A stretch of 64,000 nt of DNA, taken from Luzula sylvatica. Its lineage: Eukaryota > Streptophyta > Magnoliopsida > Poales > Juncaceae. A program made the translations under genes and the position numbers. The stretch is from assembly GCA_946800325.1 (NCBI GenBank), contig OX326956.1, forward strand, positions 12,751,167-12,815,166, given 5' to 3'. Shown here one piece after another: positions 33,770-46,045 of the stretch (within the stretch, counting starts at the first letter, position 1; the number at the start of each line of letters is the position of its first letter). The notes below the pieces were generated by a model. The model saw only the letters and a list, made by a program, of their open reading frames with translations, had not been told where the DNA came from and did not search any database.

Positions 33770-34640
33770 GATATTTCCCATATTATGGCAGTAATTTCTG
33801 ATTTTAAAAGGGTTGAAGATGGCGACATATTTCTATGTTATAACAGTAAATATAGGGGCTTTTTAAGATTTTTCTATGTTATAACAATTTCAGTTTTTTT
33901 AAATGTAAGGGCTTTTTAAATATTTCTCATGCGATATCATTATTTTAAGATTATTATAGGGGTATATATGGTAATTTCAGATTTTGTAAGGTTATACATG
34001 ATAATTTCAGATTTTTTAAATATTTCTCATATTGTATCATTAATTCAGAATTTTTTATATGGGTAAATATGATAAAAAAAATTTTCCAGAGGTATGCATG
34101 CTAATTTTTTATTTTTTCAAATACAGTTTTTATTTTATTTCACATATTATATCATTAATTTGAGATTTGTATAGGGATATATATGATAATTAATATTTTT
34201 GTAGGGGGATACATCATAGTTTCAGATTTTTTAAAGCATAGAAGCTTTTTGTGATAGTTCTCAACTTCTCATATTATATCATTAATTTCCAATTTATATT
34301 AGGATATATATATGATAATTTCAGTTTTTTGATACATGTTAATTATATATATTTTTCAATTTTTTTTTTTTTTTAAATTTCTCATATGATATCATTACTT
34401 TCATATTTTTATAGGGTTATATATGGTAATTTCAGATTTTTGTAAGGGTATTCATGCAAATTTTAGGTTTTTTTTAAATATAGACTTTTTATTTTTGTCA
34501 AATTATATCATTACTTTCATATATTTATACAGATATATAAGTTTCATATTTACTACGGATATATGTGATAATTTCATTTTTTTTAAAAGACAGGATTTTT
34601 TTGAAATATTTGTCGTATTATATCATTTTTTGTAGATTTT
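33770..34640. repeat. Degenerate tandem repeat in Helitron 1
   Basis: A 55-100-bp motif, roughly TTTCTCATATTATATCATTA plus ATTTCAGATTTTTATAGGGG plus TATATATGATAATTTCAG, repeats about ten times with heavy drift. No coding. Confidence 0.6.
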
Positions 34641-34759
34641 AACGATAATTATAATTTCATAAGTAAACCAGATTCGGAAAAACGTTGCGACTTTGCTATG
34701 TTTCGGGAAATCGAAAAGAGAGAAAGAAATTCGACACCTTTGCAGGGCCAGGGTAATAT

Positions 34760-35250
34760 GGTAATTTTATCCTGACTCGAGACCATGATTTTGATTATAA
34801 TTGGTGCAACCGAAACGAGTTCGTTCAGGCATAATGGAATGGCTTTGAGTGCAAGGGAGATGGAGAGCAAAATTAAACCCACAAGGCTATATAAAAATGT
34901 CCACGATACTCAGTCGCATTCAGCGAGGGGTATTTTCGTCATTTAGAATATTTTGATTCTAAATGTTGATAATTTCTTTCGTGTTTTAGGCAGAATGGAA
35001 TGGTTTTTGAGTGCGAGGAGGTAGAGATCAGTATTATACCCGGAAGACTACTTCAAAATGGCCACAATACTCAGCCACATTCATTAAGGGGTAATTTCGT
35101 CATTTCCAATATTTTGATTAAGACCGTTGATAATTTCTTTCATGTTTTAGGCATAACTTTTATTGCGAAGAGATGGAGAACAGCATTTAATCCAGAAGCT
35201 ACTTTGAAATGGCCGAGATACTCAATTGCGATTTGTATTCATCGGATCTA
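34760..35250. repeat. Triplicated exon-like unit in Helitron 1
   Basis: Three tandem copies (period about 165-170 bp) of a unit made of GTTGATAATTTCTTTC..TTTTAG, which looks like an intron 3' end, followed by GGCATAATGGAATGG..GAGATGGAGA. The source gene is not recognised. Confidence 0.5.
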
Positions 35251-35403
35251 AATATTCCGCGACAACTCATTTTTCACAAGAAACTACACTCAATTACAAC
35301 ATCACGTAAAGAAATATAATGCATCAGATACAACATAAAAAAAAAATGAAGTTAAAAAAAAAATTACACAACACAAAAAATAATCGTTATTAACTCGAGA
35401 ACT

Positions 35404-35422
35404 CCCGCGCAATTTGCGCGGG
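35404..35422 (+). terminator. 3' hairpin of Helitron 1
   Basis: GC-rich 9-bp stem in AT-rich surroundings, 11 bases before the CTAG end; the canonical Helitron termination hairpin. Confidence 0.82.
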
Positions 35423-35433
35423 ACCAAAGCTAG

Positions 35434-35877
35434 TTTATGATAAGGTCGTATAAAACAAGTTCCATAAATATGTTTCTTTGAATTAAGTATAAGCATCAAA
35501 TAATGGCAATGACGCGTGATATTTCCGAAGGGTCAACTTCCAATAATTTAAATAATTTTTTGCATCTCAGAAACTAATGAATATTTGGTTGTTATTATTA
35601 TTATTATTATTTTTTTTTTATTTTTTTTTAATAGTAATATTATTACAGAACGAGTAAAAGATGAATTATTTTATTGTGAGCAAGGAAATAAAAAATGCTA
35701 GATTATAGGAGAGACGTGCAGGCATATTGGCAGGCACATTCTACTAATATAATTTTCAACCTATTCTCTGCATTCTCAATTTGCAATAGCTTGCACAAAA
35801 AAGCAATGCAATTAAATTTCAGAAATAAACCCTCACCGCACCCCATTCCTCTTGTCCGAACATGTCTCCGGTATGGG
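35434..35877. other. Intergenic, no gene seen
   Basis: AT-rich spacer with a TTA/T tract near 35595-35635. Nothing coding is supported. Confidence 0.4.
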
Positions 35878-36334
35878 TAGGGGTGTTCAAACGGTTCGGT
35901 TTATTCGGATACCAAACGGAACCGGTCGAATTCGGTTTAATCGGTTCGGTTTTTCGATTTATTTGGATCGGTTCGGTTCAAAAAATGATATTGTTCAGTT
36001 TATTTGGTTCGATTCGGTTTTGATGCGATGAAAACCGATTAAACTGAACCGACCGAATAACATCTCATTTTTCGTAATTTTTAATATAATAATGTTACAA
36101 TATATAAAAAATAATATAAATTTTTTATAAATTTATTTTTATTTTAAAGTTATAATGTTTCTTGTTCGGTTCAATCGAATAAACTGAATAAGAATTCAAT
36201 TTATTTGGTTCGATTCTTAATCGGTTCGAAAATTAAAACGGTTCGGTTCGGTTTGAATTTAGTTCGATTCGATTTAAATTGGTTTGGCCTTATTCGGTTC
36301 GGTTTGAACCGAACCGACCGAATGAACATCCCTA
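35878..36334. mobile_element. hAT MITE, 457 bp
   Basis: TAGGGGTGTTCAAACGG and, reversed, TAGGGATGTTCATTCGG termini with 8-bp flanks GGTATGGG (35870-35877) and AGTATGGG (36335-36342), 7 of 8 identical. Subterminal CGGTTCGGTTT repeats on both sides. Related in design to 1666-2279 but with a different repeat motif. Confidence 0.8.
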
Positions 36335-36535
36335 AGTATGGGCGTGTTCCATTTTGGGGAATTTTGATATACATGAATATATAAAATACATGTATATCAT
36401 TATTCATGTATTTGATAATACGTGTGAGTTATTTGACTAGTTGTATTTTGAAATCATGTATATTAAATTTATTGTTTGATTATTTGTATAAAATTCATGA
36501 TTTTTATATTTTTATATTTAATCTCTTACTATATT

Positions 36536-36770
36536 ACATTATTTTGTATTATATTATATTATATTATAATTATAATATATTATATTGTTGTATATTATAT
36601 TATATTATATCGTTTCGTATTATATTATATTATAATATGTTATATATACTAATTATTTTATATTATATTATATTATTTTGTTTTATATTATTTTATATTA
36701 TATTGTTTTATATTATATTATTTTATATTATATTATATTATATTATATTACATTATATAAGAATATATTA
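36536..36770. repeat. TATTA-rich microsatellite
   Basis: Low-complexity (TATTATATTA)n sequence with occasional interruptions. Confidence 0.75.
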
Positions 36771-37066
36771 AGTATGATATGACAATTAGATTGGATTATA
36801 TAATATTAGATTACATGAAAATACAAAAAATGAAATACCAAAATTTTAGATGGATGACAAAATACATGAATAATGAGTTTAAAATACAATACATCATGAA
36901 ATTAAACAAAGAATTTTGAGATTATTTCGTATTTTGAAATACGTCTTCATCAAAATTCCTCAAATCAAACATGCCCTATGTGCCTCTCGAAATTCCTCAT
37001 CGCTCCTCCAATATGTGCCTCTTTGAATCCTTGCGGCGATAAAATGTTATAGGTGAAGAAACTCTT

Positions 37067-37753
37067 TTTTTTTTATTGACTGAGACGGATTTGAGGCCCC
37101 GTACCAGACTATATCAATAATTTAATATAGTACATGGTAAAACTTATTTACAAATTTACATCCTTTCTTTATCTTCTACAATCTTGCTCCCTATCTTAAA
37201 TTACTAGACCTCAATCCATAATCTTGTATTTGATTATTCTTCTTCTTCACCATATGTCTATATCCCACTAATTCTTCCTTAATCTTACTGACTAATTGTT
37301 TATGCGTTAAATTTTTTTCCTGAAATATTCTGTTGCACCTTTCCTTCCATATTTCAAAGCATGCTTGAACCATTACCGTCTTCTTTTCCTTGTTTATTTT
37401 TGGATTAAATATGGCTTCTATGATGGTTGTTTGATCCAAGATATTTATGTCAAAACATTTTATCAAGTGATGTCCAGACTGCCACCGTGTATGAGCACAT
37501 TCCCATTATATGTCGCAAATTTTCTTCATCTCTTTTGTAAAGTATGCATCTATTTGGTAATTGTCACCCTCGCCGTGTTAAATTATCCAATGTTAATATT
37601 CGATTCAAAGAGCATAATCATATGAAATGCTTTATTTTCGGTAATGTCTTTATTTTCCAAATATTTACATCTGACCTTATGATATTGACTCCTTTTATTA
37701 AAAATTCCTATTTTAACTGAAAACTTGCCATTTGTATTCTATTTCCAAGTTTC
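37067..37753 (-). mobile_element. 5'-truncated LINE (L1-like)
   Basis: Flanked by a perfect 15-bp duplication GGTGAAGAAACTCTT (37052-37066 and 37754-37768). A T run at the low-coordinate end is the poly(A) tail of a minus-strand insertion. The minus strand encodes the C-terminal end of a plant non-LTR element: a zf-RVT-like stretch DEENLRHIMGMCSYTVAVW (about 37540-37480), then IWKERCNRIFQEK in the 91-codon frame 37466-37191. RT itself is missing, so it is dead on arrival. Confidence 0.85.
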
Positions 37754-37768
37754 GGTGAAGAAACTCTT

Positions 37769-38036
37769 GAAAAGCTGATAAGCAAGAAAGTCATTTTAGG
37801 TTGTTATCTATTTATTTGCTGCAGTAATTAGAGTTTTTTTAACTAGAAATTCAATGCTTTGAATGATTAATTTTGTTTTCACTGCTAATTAGTGTTCTTT
37901 AGGGATCGATTTTGGTTTTGACTGTTACTTAGGGTCACTAAAGATTAATTAGAGTAACTGATTGTTTGGTTGGATGTATTTTTGGATGGAATTATTCTCT
38001 TCCATGCGGTACATGGAAGAAGCTTAGGTCATGGAA
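37769..38036. other. Intergenic spacer before Helitron 2
   Basis: AT-rich, no gene or repeat recognised. Confidence 0.4.
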
Positions 38037-40582
38037 TCCTTAAATAGATATAATGCAAAACAATGGGCCTTTTTTTTACGCTTCCACGTTTTTAACTTTT
38101 TCACCGTTCGATTTTTTTCTTTTACTGAGTAAACAGAGCCGTTCGATCTTAGGTAAAAAAAATATTTCAAGCCAGCTCCCAGCCACTTCTCCCCTCATTT
38201 CAAACCTCAAACCCTAGACGCTCTCTCTCGCGAGAAAAAAGAAAAAGAAAAAAACCCTAGGCGGCCAAAGAGGAAGAAGAAGGTGTGCCCGTAGTTGGCA
38301 AATCCTGGAGCGGAGTCGTAAGAACAAAGAAGAACAAAAAAAGTGTGCTCACGAAACCCTACGCGAACGGCTATGCTTCTGGCGATGGTGCTGCGACCGG
38401 TTACTGGCGATTTTGGCTGCGGCTGCTGACTCGCCAACGAGCCCTAGACGGACAGCGACGAACCTCTTGGCTCCTGTTCTTTCGGTCAGTGTCGAGTCTT
38501 TAAATGTATTTTGCAATTTCTAAGGTTTTGTTCTTTATATTTGGTCCAGATTCGTTCTTAGTTTTAGGGTTTTTCGTGCATGTGGTTTTTAATGCCTTTT
38601 TAGTGTTCTTAGGTCTAGGATTTTCCTAAGAACCATTCTTTGCTTTCGAATTTGTTTGGTCTTGCCTGTGATTTCGTCTTTGCAGTTATGGTTTGTTATA
38701 TTGATGGTATTAATTTCTGATATTCTGCCAGCTTGGTGCTTTTTCGCTTTCCAGTCATGATTAAATCAATTTTTCGTTATTTCTGCTGACAAAACAGTTG
38801 GTTTAAATCCACATTTCGTTTAATTGGCAATTGATTTGTCTTAAAAATGGGGTCAATTTGTTTAATTTGAGTCGATTTGATTGAATTGTTTTGCTAATTG
38901 GAAGTCAAATGATTGATTCGAAAAGAAATCAGATATGTATGCTTAATTGGGTTTAATTGACGGATACAAAATGACATCCTTATATTTTCTTTGAGCTTTA
39001 CAATTTCTGGTAGCTAATTTTGTATCTCTTTTTCAGGTCTGCAGACCCAATCAGGTCGCTTTCGGACAATTGCCAGCACGACACTGCGCTCTATGTCGTG
39101 AGAATTAATACTGCAGTTAAAACATGAAGGTATTTTTTTATGTTTTCTGTATTTTATTGAGATCTGTATTAAAGTATTAATTAATTAATTTATTCATTGA
39201 TGTAATAATTTCAGAATTTCAATAAAGATTTTGTTAAAGACGACCCAGTGCTATTCTTCTGTAGAAAAGATAAGAGAGTTTGCGAAAGTCAGTGCAAATC
39301 CTAGACGGAAGCTATGCAATTTGATGAGGAATCGTTGTTGCGCAAACCAAGGTCATTGTTATTAAAAAAAAATCTTAAAAGAAAAATCTTTTTCCGAATA
39401 TTCCGAAAATGGCCCTATATTTTATTCTCGGAATATATGGTTGGGTTTTTTGGAAAAAAAAATGGTATATATGATTATTTGGTACATTGAAGGGATTTAA
39501 ACTTAAATTTTAAAAAAGAGTAGAACATACTTAATAAATTTTTCTAATATGAAATTTAAGGGTATTTTGGAAATTTTACAAAATTAAGGGGTATTTGGGA
39601 AATTTTAAGAAATTCAGATGTATTTCTGATATTTTATCATTCTGAGGGGTGGTCTTCGAAATTTGATGAGATTTTTCGGGCATTGATAATTTCTCATTTT
39701 CAGAGGATTTTAGAAAAAAATCGTATATATGATTACTTTGGTACATTTCCAGGATATATGTGATATTTTTCTCATTTGAGGGGTTTTTTTTTTTAATTTC
39801 TATTTTGAGAGGCATTTGAACACGAAATATGGCACAGACATATGATTATTTTGGTGTTTTTGATCTTTTTTTCTCATTTGTATATATGAGGGGTATTTCC
39901 ATTGACCGTGACATCTTTTACCAACAATAACCAGTATCGGTACCGGTACCGAATAGTAATTTTGATTTTGTTCTATTGTTACAGTACTTCTCGAAGGCTC
40001 TCTAAAACCCAAGATTTTCACTTGCGTTGCAGTCCAAAGAACTGAGCTCCTCAATCTCGCGACACTCCCCCAAAACGAGGTCATCAATTTCATCCCTCGA
40101 TTCCATTTTTTTCTATTTCGTAAATTCATGATGGCTAATTTGTAATTTTTTTAAATTTAGATACTGGAATTGTGAGTAAGAAGGATTGGGGAATAAACAT
40201 GTTCGATGAGTGGTGAATGAAGGCGCTATCGACGAGGATGGGAGTGCCTGGTACAGAGAGAATGGAGAGGATTTAGACGAAAATGGATTCAGTTGTTGTT
40301 GGGCTCGCATGTGCGGTCAGAATGAAGACGGTTCCGTCGAATGGAGAGAAACAGTTAAATCTTTTTTTATTATTAAAATATTTAATTAAAAAACTATATT
40401 GATTTGTCTTCTTTTTTTACATGTTTGTTAGCGGGTGGTACCGAGCGTGGGGTCCACTTCTGTCGTGGCGATTATTTGTCATTCTTTTTTGAATGCACGG
40501 TAACTTTTGCAGTTATACCCCTAAAAATTACAAAATCTTAGAAAAAAGATTTATTAATTTTATTTGATTAATAATTCCATAG

Positions 40583-40654
40583 GCCAAGGCGGATCTTGCG
40601 AGAGAAGTTGGAGCCAATGCCGTGGCCCACAGATGTACCGGCAAAGGCAATGAT
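40583..40654 (+). pseudogene. Captured argininosuccinate synthase exon, copy 1
   Basis: After an intron-like acceptor CCATAG the frame reads AKADLAREVGANAVAHRC and then TGKGND. This matches the argininosuccinate synthase signature (plant versions read GADAVAHGCTGKGNDQ), except for an internal 3-residue gap and Asn and Arg replacements. The enzyme joins citrulline and aspartate in arginine synthesis. The normal donor after Gln is changed here, and the rest of the gene is absent, so it is a transposon-borne fragment. Confidence 0.8.
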
Positions 40655-40909
40655 CGAATACGGGAGTGGACGATGAAGTCGGAGAAAAGAAGCGGAGAGG
40701 AGATGAACGGAGAGAGACCACGCAAAAGGACACATAAAAAGAGGGAGTAGCGTATCCTCTCGCTTCTGAGATTGTGGGGTCCACTTCTGTTGTGGAAATT
40801 ATTTGTAATTCTCTTTCGCACGCAAGGTAACTTTTGCAATTATACCCTAAAAAGGTACAAAAGTTTACAATAAAGAATTCTTAATTTTAATTAATTAATA
40901 ATTCAATAG

Positions 40910-40984
40910 GCCATGGAGGATCGTGCGAGACAAGTTGGAGCCGATGCCGTGGCCCACGGTTGTACCGGCAAAGGCAGCGATCAG
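40910..40984 (+). pseudogene. Captured argininosuccinate synthase exon, copy 2
   Basis: Acceptor CAATAG, then GADAVAHGCTGKGSDQ in frame and a donor CAG|GTATTT. Exon borders are preserved, closer to the functional family than copy 1 (Ser replaces Asn). Copies 1 and 2 lie in a tandem duplication (about 40455-40660 and 40780-40985, period about 327-330 bp) that also repeats TGGGGTCCACTTCTGT upstream. Confidence 0.85.
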
Positions 40985-42536
40985 GTATTTCACTATTTTT
41001 GCAAAATAATCACTTTTAGGCGTTTTTGTAAAGTTGCAATTTGTATTTTTTTTGTGTAGCACTAAAGTTAAACATTTACAGTGCCTCCTCTCCTGCCGAC
41101 ACGTGGCCACGTTTTATTCCAGCACGTCGCCTCTTTCTCTTCTTACTCGCGCGACTCTCTCTCTCATTTCTGCTTGCCACAAAACAAAAGCATCTCGCGA
41201 AACCCTAGCTCGCGACGAAACCGACGAAGACCTGGCGACGAAACACTAACGACTGTTGTTCTTCGTACATCGGAGGGCTGGCAAAGGAGATTAGAGAGCT
41301 GACGACGACGAATGAGAGGGGAAGAGAAGAAGGGGCGGGCTATGGAGATCAGAGGGCTAATTTCATGCCGCCAAAAGACCCTAGATGTGACATGGCTGCG
41401 AGAGAGATGAGAAACGGCCCGACGCGGAGCCTGCAGTGGGCGATAGCGACGCGATGGCGATGCAGGCGCTGGGCGATAGAGGCGAGAGGCGGAGCAGCCG
41501 CTGGGCTGGCGATAGCGACGCGGAGCAGCCTCCATGCAGTTAAGTTGTTCTTCTCAGTTCTTTTTTGCGGTTCTCATTGGTATTTGTCTGATTTTTTAGT
41601 GGTTTTCGTGTTTCTTTCTTAATTTTTGTCACCGTCTAATGTTACCGTTTTCCTGAATTCACAGCGTTCCACGCTTGAGTATTTGGAGCCGTTCGATATT
41701 GTTTTTGCTGCTTCCTTGCCGCCATCCGATATGGAGATTGTTCTCCATGTATCTCTCCATATACGCTGAACGCTCCGCAGAAATAACCCCCTGAGAGGTG
41801 CGAGAGCGATAAACCATATCTGCGAGATGCCAGAGAAAAGAGCAAAAGCGCGGCGCGAGGTGCGAGGCAGAGCAGTGGGAAAATAAGGATGGCGTCTTTG
41901 CTCTCCTCTCTGGCGACGTTTCCGGTTGAGGCTACTTGGCACGAAGGCCGATGCTGAAGCACGACAAGAAAAGTTTTTCCATTTTCCATTTTACGTTTTG
42001 CGTTTCGTTTTCATTTGATTTGAACGGGTTTAGTGATGTTTTTTTGTGCTGATTTTGCTTCATTTTCTGTCAATTTCGTTTTGTAGTTTCAATTTGGTGA
42101 ATGAGGAGAGAAACCCTAGAAAGAAAGAGGGAATAACTCTGTAAACGGGACACGGGACTGAGAAAAACCCTACACTGTCGATGGATTCCATACCAGCACA
42201 CTGCTGCCACGAAGGCTGTGCAACAAGGAATGTAAGCACCACCCCTTTTTTTCTTAACATTCTCTTTTCACATATTTAACTAATTTTATTCGCAAGTTCT
42301 GATTTCTTATGTGATTAAATTGACTAAAAGGCTCATGTTGCAGAAACATAGACAACACAAGAGTTCGACATGCCATCACCAACATAAGAGGAATAACGAT
42401 TGATATGTGTAGGTGCAGTATGTGGTGTTGCATGGGAGAACGATATTTGGACGGCATCGAATTACAAATAACACCTTTATCTGCGGGTAATTACGAGGAG
42501 TCAGATCTGATAAGGGTATAATGAGATGTAGTCATT

Positions 42537-42597
42537 TCATCATCATCATCATCGTCATCATCATCATATTATCGTCATCATCATATCGTCATCGTCA
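42537..42597. repeat. CAT/CGT trinucleotide repeat
   Basis: TCATCATCATCGTCATCATCA-type low-complexity tract. Confidence 0.7.
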
Positions 42598-42719
42598 TTC
42601 TTAGTCAAACATACAAAAATACAAAACATATGTTCTGTTCTATTTGTTGTTCTTCATTTTGCATTTTACTGCTTGCAAATACTTTGTGATTTTCTGAATG
42701 TACGACAAAATCTTATACA

Positions 42720-44880
42720 TTGTGGAAACAAAATACAAATACAAAACAAACAAATATAATACGAATACAAATGCGGATGCAAAATACAGATGAGAAGTAC
42801 ATACAAAAATATGAATTACCGATAGGAATACAATGCTCGAATCCAAACACAAATAAAAAAACGAAACAAAAAACAAATAAAGATACAAATCTCAATACGA
42901 AGCAGAAATACAAATGAAAATACAAAAACAATATGAATAGAAACAGAAATACCAAATACAAATACCGAATACAAATACGAAACGCATACACAAAGATGCC
43001 ATACTAAATATACAAACAAAACACATACGAATACGGATATAAAATAAAAATAGAAAACGTGCATACAAATGTTGATTACCAACGCAACTACGAAGTACGA
43101 AGCAAACACGAATACAAAAACGAAAACGAAAAACAAATATCAATACCACAAACTGCGAATTACAAAACAAATTATGAGTACAAATATGAATAAAAAATAC
43201 AAATACGGGATATAAATAACTTTTGGCTCCTTTTTCTGAGTTTGCCGATGATGTATAAAAAGAATAAACAAATTTTAAAGCAACAACCGTTTGAATTGTC
43301 CGAGAAAACCGGCTCTCGAATAATTCAAACGGTTATTGCTCTAAAATTTATAAAATCATGATTTACTGAGGCAAATGCAACATCCGTACACATTTCGTGT
43401 CCAAATGAAATTGTGAAGATGCAGATACAAAAATGAAACATGAATACAAATACAGACACAAAACAAAAATGCGCAATACAAATACTAGACCAATACGAAT
43501 TGCCAATACAAATACAAAGCACATATATAAATACAAATATAAAAAGAAAATTAAATACAAATACCAATATGTATCTCAATACGAAGTGCGGAGAAAAAAA
43601 ATTTAAATGTAAGTACACAAAAAAGGAAATACGAATACACAAACATAATACAAATACAAATACGGACACCGAATACGAATACCAAATACAATTACGGAAT
43701 ATAAATATGAAATACCGACTATGAAATACGAAAAATGAAATACGAATACGAACACAAACATAAGCATAAATACAAATATGAACATGAATGCGAATACGAT
43801 TAGGAATTATGAATATTATGAAATCCTCAACTCAGAATACGAAATAGGAATACGAATATGATTACAAAAACAGAAAACCAAAATCAATACCCTGAACTCC
43901 GAAATACAAAATAAATTACGAGTAAAAATACGAATAGAAAATACAAATACGGGATACAAATACTTTTTTTCTTCTTCTCATTTTCCTGACTTTGCCGATG
44001 ATGTACGAAAGAATAAACAAATTTTAAAACAAGACCTGTTCAAATTGTTCGAGAAAAGTGGCTCTCGAACAATTCAAACGGTTTTTGCTCTGAAATTTAT
44101 AAATCATGATATACTGAGGCAAACGCAATATCCGTACACATTTCATGTCCAAATGAAATTGTGAAGATGCAAATATAAAAATGAAACATGAATATAAATA
44201 CAGACACAAAACAAAAATACGCAATACAAATAGGCCAATACGAATTGCCAATACAAATACAAAGCAAATATATAAATACAAATACAAAAAGGAAATGAAA
44301 TACAAATACCAATACCAATATGTATCTCAATACGAAGTGCGGAGATTTTTTTTTTTCAAATACAAGTACACACAAAAAAGGAAATACGAATACACAAACA
44401 TAATACAAATACGGACACCGAATACGAATATCAAATACAATTACATAATACAAATACGAAATACCGACACAAGTATGAAATACGAAAATGAAATATGAAT
44501 ACGAACACAAACATAAATACAAATACGAACATGAATGCAAATACGATTAGGAATTATGAAATATGAAATCCTTAATTCTATTTACGAAATAGGAATAGGA
44601 ATATGAATAAGAATAAGAATATGATTACGAAAACAGAAAACCAAAATCAATACCACGAACTCCGAAATACAAAATAAATTAGGAGTAAAAATACGAATAG
44701 TAAATACAAATATAGGATACAAATATCTTTTTTCTCATTTTCCTGACTTTGCCGATGATGTACAAAATAATAAACAAATTTTAAAGCAAGAACTGTTTGA
44801 ATTGTTCGAGAAAACCGGCTCTCAAACAATTCAAACGATTTTTGCTCTTAAATTTGTAAATCATGATTTTACTGAGGCAA
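42720..44880. repeat. Tandem minisatellite of about 750-bp units
   Basis: A higher-order array in which each unit has a degenerate (AAATAC)n hexamer tract and a unique block. The block landmark GCCGATGATGTA is at 43244, 43994 and 44751 (periods 750 and 757). Each block contains an imperfect hairpin, GTTTGAATTGTTCGAGA facing its mirrored copy, with an AAAACCGGC-type loop. Long Phe/Tyr/Val-rich or Asn/Thr-rich frames on either strand are by-products of the hexamer. Confidence 0.8.
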
Positions 44881-45406
44881 ACGCAATGGCCGTATATATT
44901 TTTGGTCGTTGTTCGTTTTTTATGCATCTCATTTTATGTTGTTTCGTTATGAAATGTCCGTATATTATGTATTTTGTTTTTACATGTATATTACAATGTA
45001 TCCATAATTTTTTCATATCATGCATACAATAAACATATACCCTAGAATTATTTGGATTCGAGATAAATTATGTTTACCTTAATAAATAAATGTGCATTCC
45101 ATATCACATACACATAACACAATAATTTTATTATAAACAACTTTTGAACCTTGATTTGTATTTTTCCAAATATTTTTGTACTTACAAACAATTAAAACAA
45201 TGAACAATCAACATAAATAGGATTTTCAGAATCTAAAAATTGGTTTAAAAATTAGTGATGTAAATCTCTGGATTTTGTGAAGTCCCGCGTAATTTCTCTT
45301 CTTCATTGCCATTCAAAATAACTTTCGCAATATATGTGCACAAATACACACTACAAAATAAATAAAAGTGCAACATAACAAAAATCCAAAAAAAAAAACA
45401 AAACAA

Positions 45407-45426
45407 GCCCGCGCAATAGCGCGGGC
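45407..45426 (+). terminator. 3' hairpin of Helitron 2
   Basis: Perfect 8-bp GC stem with loop AATA, 10 bases before CTAG. Confidence 0.82.
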
Positions 45427-45436
45427 GCAACGCTAG

Positions 45437-46045
45437 TATATATTATTTTAGGACAAAAATACCCGCATCAATTCCAATCTAAGTCTACGTAGCAAAGAAA
45501 AATTAGTATTTTACGTTTCTCTCTCTTTGAACCCTCTCTCTTCAAAGAACAAACTCCCAAAAGAAGATCCCTCCATCCTGCTTCTTCTCTCTAGTATTTC
45601 CGGTGATCCGTCGATCAACTCGCACAGAAAAAAAAATTGCAATCACCTAACTTTATTTTTCTCTTTTAACTGAAAACGAGATTTTTCGCCGGTGCATCGT
45701 CTAGGCAGGTACATCCTCGACCGAGGTGCTGCGACTCACGGTGGATACGAGTATAGGAGCGACACATGTGGCTCTTAGTTGTGATCAAACCGGAGGCGTT
45801 CATGGAGTCCAAACGGTGGGAGACGTATGGTATGGGACGCACGGGCTAGTCACCAACGTGACACCGGGGAATGGAAGGATGCGAGCGATCAACCCGTCGT
45901 GCGTGATCAATTTCACGCTGGTAATCGTCTATCCTACTTTTGCATCGTACTCTCGAAATCGAGGCGTGATCTCGGGATTTGGAAACCGGACCGGGCCTTC
46001 ATATCTGCTGTGCGGGCCCGGGGTCGGATCGATTCCCTTCAAAAC
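45437..46045 (+). repeat. B2-like LTR fragment (R-U5)
   Basis: From about 45688 the motif TTCGCCGGTGCATCGTCTAG and all following landmarks up to GATTCCCTTCA (46042) parallel the B2 LTR end. Homology before 45688 is not clear, and no primer-binding site follows. This is a broken LTR. Confidence 0.6.

Larger units (their letters stand above)
32557..35433 (+). mobile_element. Helitron 1, non-autonomous, 2.88 kb
   Basis: 5' end TCTATTAATAGATATAATGC after an A. The 3' end has the hairpin CCCGCGCAATTTGCGCGGG (35404-35422) 11 bases before CTAG, followed by T. This is the Helitron pattern: TC start, hairpin, CTRR end, A-T insertion, no duplication. No Rep/helicase frame. The interior has unidentified gene-like stretches (about 32930-33260, 33390-33490, 33590-33720) and repeats. 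Confidence 0.8.
38037..45436 (+). mobile_element. Helitron 2, non-autonomous, 7.4 kb
   Basis: The 5' end TCCTTAAATAGATATAATGC matches that of Helitron 1. The 3' hairpin GCCCGCGCAATAGCGCGGGC (45407-45426) stands 10 bases before CTAG, followed by T. It contains a patchwork of GC-richer gene-like stretches (38200-38510, 39020-39130, 39960-40130, 40140-40320, 41080-41540, 41640-41960, 42060-42240) separated by AT-rich, intron-like DNA; only the argininosuccinate synthase piece is identified. No Rep/helicase. The 5' and 3' ends could belong to two nested Helitrons; the shared 5' signature favours one. Confidence 0.65.

Noticed and set aside
37365..37625. 86-codon plus-strand frame
   Set aside because: Antisense shadow of the LINE C-terminal frame.
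42640..44540. Many overlapping Phe/Tyr/Val-rich or Asn/Thr-rich open frames
   Set aside because: They are translations of the degenerate AAATAC hexamer repeat and occur on both strands in several frames.
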